Assembly: GCF_001636545.1 (NCBI RefSeq)
Contig: NZ_JFHK01000004.1
Location: 124,001-188,000, forward strand
DNA length: 64,000 nucleotides
Origin: Kosmotoga arenicorallina S304
Lineage (GTDB): Bacteria; Thermotogota; Thermotogae; Petrotogales; Kosmotogaceae
Direction of reading: 5' to 3'
In this document: in pieces, positions 24,440 through 33,360 of the stretch
How the letters are laid out: the number at the start of each line of letters is the position of its first letter
How positions within the stretch are numbered: position 1 is the first letter of the stretch
The notes under the pieces: model-generated
What the model saw: only the letters and a program-made list of their open reading frames with translations
Database searches by the model: none
Told to the model about the DNA's origin: nothing
Program-made: the position numbers and the translations under genes

Positions 24440-24715
24440 ATGTTCTTCGGTTTCTTCAGAAGAAAGAAAAAGGATCACGGAAGCAGAAAAGAGGCTAAAG
24501 ATAGATTGCAAGCCATCGTTGCCGGTCGCAGGCACTCCGTCCCTGTTCGAGAAGTTATCCCGGCAGAGGTTTTAAAAAATTCTGAGCAGGACGTAGTAAA
24601 GCAGATAAAGAGCTATGTTGCTGAAAGGTTTATGGTAAACGAAGAAAATGTCCGGGTTCAGTTTGAAGAGCACAATGGCTATGTTGTAATAATAACAAAC
24701 GTTGTGTTTCATTAA
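24440..24715 (+). CDS. minE: Cell division topological specificity factor MinE
   Basis: MinE stimulates MinD ATPase and drives pole-to-pole oscillation. The 91-residue protein starts with the basic membrane-binding FFGFFRRKKK, followed by KEAKDRLQAIVAGRR, the MinD-interaction helix, and a C-terminal topological domain (VNEENVRVQFEEHNGYVVIITNVVF). Position right after minD supports the call. AAAGGAG precedes the ATG. Confidence 0.95.
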   Translation: MFFGFFRRKKKDHGSRKEAKDRLQAIVAGRRHSVPVREVIPAEVLKNSEQDVVKQIKSYVAERFMVNEENVRVQFEEHNGYVVIITNVVFH

Positions 24716-24738
24716 AGAGCTCCCGGGAGTGGTCAACC

Positions 24739-25137
24739 GTGTTCAAAAAAGTCCCAATTGATACTCGAAAGCGTATCGAGTTTATCGATATTACCGCCCG
24801 TGTTAAGGCTATCGTTAAAGAAACTTCACTGCAAGATGGATTGGTAATAGTTTATGTTCCCCATACAACCGCAGCTGTTACGATAAATGAGCACGCTGAT
24901 CCGAGTGTTGTGCTTGATATGTTGGGGTATTTAAACAATATCGTGCCGGAAAATGCTGGTTACAAACACCTCGAAGGCAATTCGGATGCTCATATAAAGG
25001 CTTCATTGATAGGAGCTTCTGTTCAGATTCCCCTTGTTGGTGGAGAGCTTATGTTGGGAACCTGGCAGGGAATATTTTTCTGCGAGTTCGATGGTCCAAG
25101 GAGAAGGACATTCTTCGTTTCGATTTTGCCTGGTTAG
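24739..25137 (+). CDS. YjbQ/UPF0047 family protein
   Basis: A 132-residue protein with the complete UPF0047 signature: VIVYVPHTTAAVTINEHADPSV, then HLEGNSDAHIKASLIGAS, then LGTWQGIFFCEFDGPR. The conserved His residues (HTTAA, NEHADP, DAHIKA) form a metal-binding site in known structures; E. coli YjbQ can complement thiamine phosphate synthase activity weakly, but the real role is not known. The GTG start at 24739 follows GGGAGTGG. It continues the minDE operon. Confidence 0.9.
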   Translation: MFKKVPIDTRKRIEFIDITARVKAIVKETSLQDGLVIVYVPHTTAAVTINEHADPSVVLDMLGYLNNIVPENAGYKHLEGNSDAHIKASLIGASVQIPLVGGELMLGTWQGIFFCEFDGPRRRTFFVSILPG

Positions 25138-25156
25138 CAAAGCGGGGTGGTCGCTT

Positions 25157-27964
25157 TTGAAACGGGATAAACTGCTTTACTCCCTTCTTGTTGCGGGGAG
25201 CTTCTTTTTTACGCCCAAGGGATTGACCTGGGATATGGGGCTTCCAAAGTTCTATTATGCTTCTATACTGCTGTCAATCATATTTATTTTTGAAGCTACG
25301 GATATTTTGCGCAGCAAAAGAAATTTGATTATACCGGTTTATTTTCTTCCGCTATTGGCTTTTGGCATATATGCGGTTGTCTCAACCCTCTTTATTGATA
25401 TTACAGAAGTGATTCTTTCTTCTCTCGGGTTTGCAGCTATTTTGCTGGTTTTTATATCCTTTTCCCTGATGATTTCAAAAAAAAATATTTCCTTTATACT
25501 CTGGCTGCTGCAATTGTTTGTGTTTTCAGGCATGATAATTGCAATAGACGCTCTTACTTCTTTTTATACGGGAAAATCTCTTTTATGGGGAAATGAGTTC
25601 AGCGGCGCTATGAGCCGCGGAAACATTTCATCGCTAATAGGGAATGTAAACTTCACTACCGATCTTATGGGCATGCTTCTTCCTTTCACAGCGTTCCTGG
25701 CAACTTCAAAGAGAAAGCTCTGGAAATACGACAGGTTGAGAAAGATAGTATTCAGTATAGCCTTTTCTCTCTTTTTGAGTGTGGTAATGGCAGGCCAGAC
25801 CCGGGGGGTTTATATTGCCCTGTTTGGTGTGCTTGTTTTGATAGCAATGGGAATAACCCTTGCAAGGCTAAAAGGCGTTAGAATTCTGAATGCCTTTCAT
25901 GTTTCCGCGCTTGTGTTTATTGTGGTTTTAACAGTTCTATTGATCATAGGCTATTCCACAGATTCACCCTTTACAAAAGGCGCCTTTCAAATTACTGAAA
26001 GGATTAGCAACATACCCGGAGACAGGACTTCGATCGATGTCAGGATGCTTCAGTGGAAAGCCGCTATCAAGCAGTGGAATAGTAGAAAACTTACGGGAAC
26101 TGGTTTCGGCACATATAAATTTTATTCATCAGAGAATATGTCCCGTGTGGTTTCTGATGAACCGAAATATATGTATGTAAACGGGCTTTTGAGCATAAGA
26201 GCACATAACGAATTCATTCAAATTCTTGCGGAAACAGGAATTTTGGGTATTTCACTGATTGTTCTTTCGTTGCTGGGCTTTGTCTGGTTCTTCTTCAAGA
26301 ACATCTTTTCTCAAGAGGAACCAGAGAAATTAATGCTTTTTTTAGTCTCAACAGCTTCCCTGGTAGTGATTGTGCTTCACAGTGTTGTCTCCTTTCCCAG
26401 CCATTTGATGCCAAACGCTTTGATTGCGGTTCTTGCTCTTGGAATTGCTACTTCCAATGAATTGCGCGGATTTAAGTCCTTCAACATAGTTATCCGGGGA
26501 AAGTTTTCCAGAGCTTTTGTTATTCTTCTTATGATATCCATACCGCTTGCAGGCACAGTATTGATGTCGAGAAATTATTTCTTTGAAGCCTATTTCACAA
26601 AGGGATACCTGGATAAGTTGAGATTTGATGCTGCAAGTGCTGTTATCCCCGATTTAAGAAACTCGATAGGCAAAATCAAAGCAGATATATTGGACCTTGA
26701 AAACTTCCAGGGACAGTTCAGCGCCTTTGCGACAGGCACTTATCTGGAATCAAATTTACCCGCTTACAAATCCAGCTATCCAAAAGCACCTGAACCATTC
26801 CTCCTTGAGCTTATCAATAAAAAGCGGCTTGAAACTGTTCAAAGCATAGAACAGGAGCTTAGAAGAAACCTTAAGAAAGCAGCCGATTCTTTGACAGAAG
26901 CCCAAAACCAAGGGAATGACAGTTTTTACAGTGCTTTATATAACTTAAAATCCGCTCTCTCCTTTGAAGACCATTCAGGACTGCCAAAGACTTATCTGGC
27001 GCTTCTGATGACAACAGGGTCATGGGTGGAGGATTTAAGCCTAAGGCTCTTTAACCTTCCCGATCCGATGGAACAGTTGAACAATTTCTTCAATGGAACC
27101 AATGGTTACAATGAATTCATAAATCTCGAAGAACCAAGAGCACTTGTAAAACCTCTTCTGGTGGAAAAAAGGCATCTGCCATTAAAGGAACTGCCTGAAT
27201 TGATAAAGAGCTATTCGACAGAAGCTTCGTTGACCAGGATTTTGAAAGATATGGATATATCCCTTCTGTTTGGTTTTCAATCGATTTTCGATTCAATAGA
27301 TATGGCAATTGCTGGCTTGCATATAGTTCCCGATCCGAAAGTTTTCCGATTTGTCGCCAACCAATATTTTAATGCTTTCTCAAAATCATTCTCAGTTCTC
27401 AAAGAATTGGACAAACTGAAAACACATCTTTATACAGCTTCACGCAACGCGATCGAGGATTTGAAAAGCAAAATCGCCAGTATTCCCGATAAATACAGAG
27501 AGCAATACGAATATCTTTACGACACAGCGATTGCCCTGAATCCGGGAGGCTGGAATATAAACCCCGATTGGGAAAATGTTTACAGCACTTATATGAGGCA
27601 ACTCTTGTTGATTTATGGCAACGGGGCTATCGAAAAATGCATAGAAGTGGCTCAAAAGGAGCTTAAAGCCTGTGAAGTAATGAAAGAAACCCATTGGGGA
27701 ATACCGGATATGAGCTTTGAAGTATTAATTGCTTTTGCAGATGCGACAGGCGATTCTGAGCTCAAATCAAAAATCCTGGCGCTTTATGAACCGGCTTATC
27801 TTTGGAATAAAAGGCTGGTGGATAGCTTTTACGATGAAAAAATTAAACATCTTGATGAAAACAGCGACATACGTCAACGTTATCTCAATGCGCTGGAACG
27901 CATGAAAGTATTTATCAGGAAATATGAAAGCAAAAAAACGGGGGATAACCCCCGATTTTTTTGA
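25157..27964 (+). CDS. O-antigen ligase/polymerase-like membrane protein with large C-terminal soluble region
   Basis: A 935-residue protein. Residues ~1-470 hold about 12 membrane helices with a Wzy/WaaL-like core: a long extracytoplasmic loop containing QTRGVYIALFG, then GTGFGTYKFYSSEN and RAHNEFIQILAETGILG, the typical H-N-E/ETG block of the Wzy_C family. Such proteins polymerise or ligate surface glycans. The remaining ~460 residues are predicted helical with no motif that I know. The TTG start at 25157 follows GGGGTGG; it lies 19 bases after yjbQ. The last 26 bases of the gene also form a transcription terminator. Together with csaB it points to cell-surface polysaccharide synthesis. Confidence 0.8.
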   Translation: MKRDKLLYSLLVAGSFFFTPKGLTWDMGLPKFYYASILLSIIFIFEATDILRSKRNLIIPVYFLPLLAFGIYAVVSTLFIDITEVILSSLGFAAILLVFISFSLMISKKNISFILWLLQLFVFSGMIIAIDALTSFYTGKSLLWGNEFSGAMSRGNISSLIGNVNFTTDLMGMLLPFTAFLATSKRKLWKYDRLRKIVFSIAFSLFLSVVMAGQTRGVYIALFGVLVLIAMGITLARLKGVRILNAFHVSALVFIVVLTVLLIIGYSTDSPFTKGAFQITERISNIPGDRTSIDVRMLQWKAAIKQWNSRKLTGTGFGTYKFYSSENMSRVVSDEPKYMYVNGLLSIRAHNEFIQILAETGILGISLIVLSLLGFVWFFFKNIFSQEEPEKLMLFLVSTASLVVIVLHSVVSFPSHLMPNALIAVLALGIATSNELRGFKSFNIVIRGKFSRAFVILLMISIPLAGTVLMSRNYFFEAYFTKGYLDKLRFDAASAVIPDLRNSIGKIKADILDLENFQGQFSAFATGTYLESNLPAYKSSYPKAPEPFLLELINKKRLETVQSIEQELRRNLKKAADSLTEAQNQGNDSFYSALYNLKSALSFEDHSGLPKTYLALLMTTGSWVEDLSLRLFNLPDPMEQLNNFFNGTNGYNEFINLEEPRALVKPLLVEKRHLPLKELPELIKSYSTEASLTRILKDMDISLLFGFQSIFDSIDMAIAGLHIVPDPKVFRFVANQYFNAFSKSFSVLKELDKLKTHLYTASRNAIEDLKSKIASIPDKYREQYEYLYDTAIALNPGGWNINPDWENVYSTYMRQLLLIYGNGAIEKCIEVAQKELKACEVMKETHWGIPDMSFEVLIAFADATGDSELKSKILALYEPAYLWNKRLVDSFYDEKIKHLDENSDIRQRYLNALERMKVFIRKYESKKTGDNPRFF
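27939..27962. terminator. Bidirectional terminator inside the end of the Wzy-like gene
   Basis: CGGGGG (27939-27944), loop ATAA, CCCCCG (27949-27954), with seven A before and a T-run (27956-27961) after. The hairpin encodes the last codons of the Wzy-like gene, whose TGA is at 27962-27964, and also terminates the converging minus-strand operon. Confidence 0.9.
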
Positions 27965-27971
27965 GAAACTT

Positions 27972-28394
27972 TTAGAGAATTATTCCGCCATTCTTTTTTG
28001 GCTCTTTTGGTTCAAGTCTTTTTACAAAGTCAGGGGGGGCTACATCTATGACTTTACTTTCCTGTTCTTTCATGATTTCTTCCATCTTTTTCCGGTATTC
28101 GTCCATCTTTGCCTTTATTTCTTCCACGTCTCCAGTGAGCCAATTGTAAATGCTATCGGTTAAACTGGCAACAGTTGACGATGTTTCCCTTTCTTCCTCA
28201 ATCAATCCTGCTTTTTTCGAAACTTCCAGTTCTTCCATAACCGCTTCTTGAATTGTTTCCTTATCGATTTCTCCTGATCTCTTAATCAAGCGCAAAATAA
28301 TGTTGTTGCGCAGGCGCAAGTCGTCCATTGCGGCTTCGAGTGCTTCGACTTTGCTCATAAGTACTGATAGAATCTGTTCCAAAGAGATTTGCAC
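27972..28394 (-). CDS. Small coiled-coil protein, function unknown
   Basis: A 140-residue hydrophilic protein with two predicted helical/coiled-coil parts: QILSVLMSKVEALEAAMDDLRLRN near the N-terminus (written here only in outline) and a charged EEIKAKMDEYRKKMEEIMKEQ stretch near residue 95-115, then a Pro/Lys-rich tail. No signal peptide, membrane helix or known motif. The GTG start at 28394 lies four bases after the ABC permease stop, so it is the last gene of that operon and may work with the exporter, but this is only positional. Confidence 0.65.
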   Translation of the reverse strand: MQISLEQILSVLMSKVEALEAAMDDLRLRNNIILRLIKRSGEIDKETIQEAVMEELEVSKKAGLIEEERETSSTVASLTDSIYNWLTGDVEEIKAKMDEYRKKMEEIMKEQESKVIDVAPPDFVKRLEPKEPKKNGGIIL

Positions 28395-28398
28395 GATT

Positions 28399-29967
28399 TC
28401 ACTTCCCTTCTTTTATTAAACGCAATTGCTTTCTCAATGTTTTTAATGTGCGGCTAATCATGATACCTGAGGCAATTGCCGGTATCCCCAATCCAAGCAA
28501 AACGCCGGTGCTTCCCTGAAAGAGTACATCAACAAAGAACACACCAGGTTTCTGAGCACTCCATTCATACAAAAAAGCCATCAGGACTATGATATTACCT
28601 ATTGCCGCAATAAATGTTAAGACTTCAAGAATTAACGTTGACCCCAACCCGAGCCTTCTTCTATGTATTCCCGATTTGTAGGCACCCGAGGAAAAGTAAA
28701 ATCTCACGCCCAATAGAGCTGATATAAAAAAAGTCATGAAAGCCCCGGGGAAGGAAAGCAAAAGCAATGGGCTAACATCAAGATGGGATATGCTTATCAG
28801 GATTGACGCCACAAAAAGGGCAGTGTAAATCGTCGCTATCAACAGGGATTTCACGATAAAGAGCTTCTCCAATTTTAATGGCAAGTAAGCGGATAAAGGC
28901 CAGGACAAGAATTCGGAGGAAGTCGAGATAACCATCATCTGCGACGCATAGAAAGAAGAAATCATAACCATAACAAGCGTCGAACTGTACATTTCCCTGG
29001 TTGTGAATATCATTATGAGTGAAAAAACAATGGGATAGAGAAAGAAAAAGAATGACTGCTCTGTCCTTGTCAAAAGCAACACTTCTTTTTTAAGCAAATT
29101 AACCCGCTTCTTTGTCTTCAAACTGATAGCTCCTTTTTCGCGTTCAACGGGTTCAAAGATGGCTTTGCTTGCAATGCGATAAGCCATTCGGAAAAGCCAT
29201 ACCCCTAGAAAAAACAGGAGCAACCACTCAATTTTCCCACCTGTTGAGGCTTTGGCTATCCAATATGACGGCAAATACTTATTTGCTGTATAAGAAGAGA
29301 GTTCAATTAATCTGCCAGTTTTAACAGAGCCAGCTGGCAAGACAGCGCTAAAAAGAAGCAAAAACACCACAGCGTTCAACAAAATCAATATGCCACTAAA
29401 CCTTTTCGCAAATACTCTTGAAATGCGGCTAAATAAAAGGCTGGAAATGAACAAAGCAAGAGTGAGCATCAAAAAATAACCTATAAGGGCAGCTAATAAA
29501 GACAAAAAGCCATAAAAGACGCTTTTAGACAAGCCAAAGGCAAAGGCAAGGGGCAAATATATGGCAAAGCTCATAAAGCTGCCATTAAAGGCACCAAAGG
29601 CCTTGTAAACAAAAAGCGTGCCTTTTTTTACAGGCAACTGCAGAAGGAAATTCATTTCCTCATAATCGCTTAGTGAATAGATGAGATAAGGCAAAAAATT
29701 CATGAAGCCGAGCACAAGCATTATAAGACTCAAAAAGGAAAAATAGGATTCTGAGATGCTCAATCCGTTTACAAGAGCGGGACTAAGGCTTTCCTCATAT
29801 TTTCTCAATTCACTAAAAGTCTCGAAAGCCCCGGGAAAAATCAAACTTCCAAATACCAGAAGCAGTATCAGAAATTGCAAGCCGGGAATATAAAGGCGAG
29901 ATCGGGTTTTCCTTGAAAAAGAGGTGTTTTTCAATTTGTATTTGAGTAAAATTAGAAGCGTTTTCAA
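28399..29967 (-). CDS. ABC transporter permease
   Basis: A 522-residue membrane protein with about 12 hydrophobic helices and a charged central loop (RIASKAIFEPVEREKGAISLKTKKR). It resembles ABC-2/exporter type permeases that pair with DrrA/CcmA-like ATPases. It lies 14 bases downstream of such an ATPase gene. The substrate is unknown. The start is a TTG at 29967 with a weak GGATGTGAT ribosome site; translational coupling to the ATPase gene is likely. Confidence 0.8.
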   Translation of the reverse strand: MKTLLILLKYKLKNTSFSRKTRSRLYIPGLQFLILLLVFGSLIFPGAFETFSELRKYEESLSPALVNGLSISESYFSFLSLIMLVLGFMNFLPYLIYSLSDYEEMNFLLQLPVKKGTLFVYKAFGAFNGSFMSFAIYLPLAFAFGLSKSVFYGFLSLLAALIGYFLMLTLALFISSLLFSRISRVFAKRFSGILILLNAVVFLLLFSAVLPAGSVKTGRLIELSSYTANKYLPSYWIAKASTGGKIEWLLLFFLGVWLFRMAYRIASKAIFEPVEREKGAISLKTKKRVNLLKKEVLLLTRTEQSFFFFLYPIVFSLIMIFTTREMYSSTLVMVMISSFYASQMMVISTSSEFLSWPLSAYLPLKLEKLFIVKSLLIATIYTALFVASILISISHLDVSPLLLLSFPGAFMTFFISALLGVRFYFSSGAYKSGIHRRRLGLGSTLILEVLTFIAAIGNIIVLMAFLYEWSAQKPGVFFVDVLFQGSTGVLLGLGIPAIASGIMISRTLKTLRKQLRLIKEGK

Positions 29968-29981
29968 ATTATCACATCCGT

Positions 29982-30737
29982 TTATTCCCCAAGCTGATCG
30001 ATTATATCTTTAAATTCATTTCCGCCAGTAAGCTCAAGAAAGAGGTCTTCGAGAGTTTCATATTTTTCCTTTGAGAGCTCTTTCAGTTCTTCAAGGTTAC
30101 CCTCAGCGATGAGTTTCCCCTCATTTATTATGCCAATCCTGTCGCACATTTTCTCGGCGATTTCGAGAACATGTGTGGTCATAAAAATTGCCACTCCGTT
30201 ATTTGCCAATTTTCTCAGCCAGAGTTTAAGAATCTTTGCGCTGCGCGCGTCCAGGCCAACCGTTGGCTCATCTAGAAAGATGACCCTGGGCTGTCTCATC
30301 AACACAGTTGCAAGCATTAGTTTTTGCTTCATGCCATGGGAATAGTCGCCTATGAATTTGTCCAGATAATCAATGCCAAAGGCTGCGCAGATATCTTCAA
30401 GCCTTTTCATCGTTTCCTCTTTTGGGCTTTTATATATTTCCATGATAAACTGGGCGAATTCAATGCCTTTCAGGTTATCGTACATCCTTGGCTCATCAGG
30501 TACAACTCCTATTGACCTTTTAATTGCTATTTCTTCTTTCTCCATATCCATCCCCAGCAGTTTTATTTCCCCCTCAGTGGGTTTCAGAATGCCTGTAAGC
30601 ATCTTTATAGTGGTAGTTTTTCCCGCACCATTTGGACCAAGAAAACCGTATATTTCCCCTGGTTTAATATGAAGGTTAAGGCGGTTTACTGCGATAAGTT
30701 CTCCGAATTTTTTTGTCAACTGCTTCGCATATATCAT
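29982..30737 (-). CDS. ABC transporter ATP-binding protein (ABC-2 exporter type)
   Basis: A 251-residue ATPase with Walker A GPNGAGKTTTIKML, signature GDYSHGMKQKLMLATVL (a YSHGM-type signature usual for DrrA/CcmA exporters), Walker B VIFLDEPTVGLDARS and switch His in FMTTHVLEIAEKM. It pairs with the permease downstream. A longer frame begins at 30794 inside dnaB; the ATG at 30737 gives the normal N-terminus (MIYAKQLTKKFGELIAVNRL) and follows the dnaB stop by 13 bases. Confidence 0.92.
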   Translation of the reverse strand: MIYAKQLTKKFGELIAVNRLNLHIKPGEIYGFLGPNGAGKTTTIKMLTGILKPTEGEIKLLGMDMEKEEIAIKRSIGVVPDEPRMYDNLKGIEFAQFIMEIYKSPKEETMKRLEDICAAFGIDYLDKFIGDYSHGMKQKLMLATVLMRQPRVIFLDEPTVGLDARSAKILKLWLRKLANNGVAIFMTTHVLEIAEKMCDRIGIINEGKLIAEGNLEELKELSKEKYETLEDLFLELTGGNEFKDIIDQLGE

Positions 30738-30750
30738 GTATACATCACCA

Positions 30751-32106
30751 TCACTCCACATATTCAGAAGGCACAGCATCGAAAAAGGTCGCAATTTTTG
30801 GATTGAAACTCAGTTTAATCGTTCCAATGGGTCCGTTTCTCTGTTTTCCAATAATCACTTCAGCCTCGTGAGGGGTATCTGAGATCTCAGACTTATCTTT
30901 GTAATAATCCTCACGATAGAGGAACATAACCATGTCAGCATCCTGTTCGATTGCCCCGGACTCACGTAAATCGCTGAGCCTTGGCCGTTTGTTTTCCCTC
31001 TGCTCTACGGCTCGTGAAAGCTGGGATAGCGCAACCACGGTAACGTCCAGCTCTCGTGCCAGAAGCTTCAGTGAACGTGAAATTTCAGAGATTTCCTGTT
31101 GCCTGTTATCAGCTCGACCCTTCAAATGCATCAGCTGCAAATAATCAACAAAAATCACTTTTATGCCATGTTCTGCTTTTATGCGACGGGCTTTTGCCCG
31201 GAGAGAACGTGGATCAAGAGAAGCCTCGTCATCAACAATGATTTTTGACCTATAAAGCACATCAGCCGCTGAAGTGAGCCTTTCCCAGTCTTTGTCGTTC
31301 AAAAAGCCAGTTCTTATCTTGCTAAGATCCACTCTTGCCTGCGAGCAAAGGAGCCTCTGTGCAAGCTGTTCCTTTGTCATCTCCAGACAGAAGAAAGCAA
31401 TAGGCGTATCGCTCCTCACTGCCATATTCCGGGCTATATTCAAGGCAAAAGCAGTTTTACCCATGGAAGGCCTGGCAGCTACAATGATCAAATCCGAAGT
31501 GTGAAAGCCTGTTGTGATTTTATCAAGCTGCCTGAATCCTGTTGGAATACCCGTTACAAAACCTCCTGCATCAATAGCCCCGGCTCTGTCTTTTAGGTTT
31601 TCAAGGTTTTCGAACACGGTGTGCATAACGCTTCCAAGATCTTCATATGTTCTGGTTGTCTGACTTTCAGTGATTTTGAATATCAGGCTCTCAGCCTTAT
31701 CAAGCACCTGATCAGTATCGTCTGTTCCATATGCCTCTTCCACAATCTTGCTTCCGGCTGCTATAAGAGAACGGAGAAGGGACTTCTCCTTAACTGTCCT
31801 TGCGTAATATTCAGCATTAGCGGAGGTGGGAACGGTATCAGCAAGACGTGCGATTTCAACTTCACTGCCGACTTCTTCAAGAGTTCCCAATGAACGCATT
31901 CTGTCGGTAATTGAGACGATATCGACAGGGTATCCTTCATCAAAGAGCTTTTCAATAGTTGAAAAAATGAGCTTATGCTTTCGAAGATAAAAGTCATCAC
32001 TGTTGATAATTTCTATAATGTCTGTCAATACATCGGGATCGATCAGCACGCTTCCGATAACGGCTTCTTCGGCTTCAATGCTATGAGGTGGCACCTTAGC
32101 TTTCAT
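30751..32106 (-). CDS. dnaB: Replicative DNA helicase DnaB
   Basis: DnaB is the hexameric fork helicase. The 451-residue protein has the N-terminal DnaB_N domain (PPHSIEAEEAVIGSVLIDPDVL) and a RecA-like C-terminal domain with Walker A AARPSMGKTAFALN, H1a FFCLEMTKEQLAQRLL, Walker B VIFVDYLQLM, and SQLSRAVEQRENKRPRLSDL containing the arginine-finger region. No intein is present. It starts 11 bases inside the alaX-like gene, unlike the common rplI-dnaB arrangement. Confidence 0.96.
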   Translation of the reverse strand: MKAKVPPHSIEAEEAVIGSVLIDPDVLTDIIEIINSDDFYLRKHKLIFSTIEKLFDEGYPVDIVSITDRMRSLGTLEEVGSEVEIARLADTVPTSANAEYYARTVKEKSLLRSLIAAGSKIVEEAYGTDDTDQVLDKAESLIFKITESQTTRTYEDLGSVMHTVFENLENLKDRAGAIDAGGFVTGIPTGFRQLDKITTGFHTSDLIIVAARPSMGKTAFALNIARNMAVRSDTPIAFFCLEMTKEQLAQRLLCSQARVDLSKIRTGFLNDKDWERLTSAADVLYRSKIIVDDEASLDPRSLRAKARRIKAEHGIKVIFVDYLQLMHLKGRADNRQQEISEISRSLKLLARELDVTVVALSQLSRAVEQRENKRPRLSDLRESGAIEQDADMVMFLYREDYYKDKSEISDTPHEAEVIIGKQRNGPIGTIKLSFNPKIATFFDAVPSEYVE

Positions 32107-33256
32107 AGGATCGCTTCCTTTCAGCCCAATGTTTTATTGCATCTATTATTCTTTCTTTCTCTTCATCCGATACAAATTGCCCCTTTGCGGGTCCGCAACC
32201 GCCGTGGACATCGTGCTTTTGTTTCAAATGTTCAAAGAGCTCCCTAAGGTCAAAATCCTTTGCCGCAAGGGTGAATTTGTTGTCTCCTGTTATACCTATA
32301 AAAATATACACATCTTTATTTATAAACCTTGGTATCGAATTGATTATTCCCGGGGTATTTTCACTAACAATGACAATCTCATCTGTTTGCTCCAATTCCC
32401 GGGCATTGTATTTCGCCAGCATCTCGGTATATCTTTTTTCTGCGGACTTAAAGGTTTTTACGCTTTCAAGCAGAGAGCTCACCCTATCTGGAATTTCATC
32501 AAAGCCACATGTTAACTCTTTCATGAGTGTTTCAACCATTTCATGTTCCTTTTGAAAGAGCTTCCTTGCTCTATTGCCAGCAACAAAATAAAGACGTGTA
32601 AGTTCACCTTTGACTTTTTCTGACTTCGTTATTTTCAGCAATCCGATTTCGAGGGTATTGTTTACATGAAGCCCTCCACAGGGATTTCTGTCGATTTCGC
32701 CGATTGAAACTACTCTGATCCTTTTCTGAGAAAGAACTTTCTGGCTTAGTTCCTTACGCATTCTGAGATCAAGCCTATTGAATTCCTCCGGGCTGTACAG
32801 GTTAATGCTGATAGGATATCCTGCCTGGATCTCTCTATTGACGACATCTTCGATCAGTATTCTCTGATGATTGGTAAAAAACCCCAGCGATATATCAATT
32901 GTTGAAAACATCTCGCCCATTTGAAAGCCTAGGGTTTCTGCATCGAGTTCCCTTTTGATAACCGCTGTTAAAAGGTGCTGTGCTGTATGTTGCTGGGAAA
33001 TATCCTTACGCCTTTCATTATCAATTTCAATGTTAGCCAGTTTTCCTCTGGAAATCCCTTCGACTGAGTCCGTAACTATCCAGAGATCCTTTCCCATTTT
33101 TTTCGCTCCGAATATTTGATTTCCTTCAATAACGCCACGATCACCGAGTTGACCACCCTCTCCATCGGCATAGAACACTTCTGATCCTTCAATCACAATT
33201 TTTACATTAAACAGACCCTTTTCAGCAGGAAGAATATCGATTACCGTTGCTCTCAT
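32096..33256 (-). CDS. AlaX-like alanyl-tRNA editing protein with DHHA1 domain
   Basis: A 386-residue protein homologous to the editing and C-terminal parts of alanyl-tRNA synthetase without the catalytic core. The zinc/editing site is seen in QQHTAQHLL and DRNPCGGLHVNNT (H-x3-H ... C-x3-H), followed by LTRLYFVAGNRA and a C-terminal DHHA1 domain ending GGCGPAKGQFV. It should hydrolyse Ser- or Gly-tRNA(Ala) in trans (AlaX-L type). First gene of the minus operon with dnaB and the ABC exporter. Confidence 0.9.
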   Translation of the reverse strand: MRATVIDILPAEKGLFNVKIVIEGSEVFYADGEGGQLGDRGVIEGNQIFGAKKMGKDLWIVTDSVEGISRGKLANIEIDNERRKDISQQHTAQHLLTAVIKRELDAETLGFQMGEMFSTIDISLGFFTNHQRILIEDVVNREIQAGYPISINLYSPEEFNRLDLRMRKELSQKVLSQKRIRVVSIGEIDRNPCGGLHVNNTLEIGLLKITKSEKVKGELTRLYFVAGNRARKLFQKEHEMVETLMKELTCGFDEIPDRVSSLLESVKTFKSAEKRYTEMLAKYNARELEQTDEIVIVSENTPGIINSIPRFINKDVYIFIGITGDNKFTLAAKDFDLRELFEHLKQKHDVHGGCGPAKGQFVSDEEKERIIDAIKHWAERKRSYES

Positions 33257-33279
33257 CTTTACCCCCTTTTACAGACCAC

Positions 33280-33308
33280 TTGATATTTTATGCCATTCTG
33301 TGTAATAA
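33280..33308 (+). promoter_or_regulatory. Candidate promoter of the opp operon
   Basis: TTGATA (33280-33285), 17-base spacer, TAATAA (33303-33308), about 50 bases before the oppD start. The -10 is imperfect. Confidence 0.45.
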
Positions 33309-33360
33309 TTATACAGTAAGAGAAACTTTTCATCATAATAAACCTGTTGAGGTGATATTT

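Noticed and set aside
30751-32106. Intein in dnaB
   Set aside because: Thermophile dnaB genes often carry inteins near the Walker A loop, but this one is continuous and of normal length.
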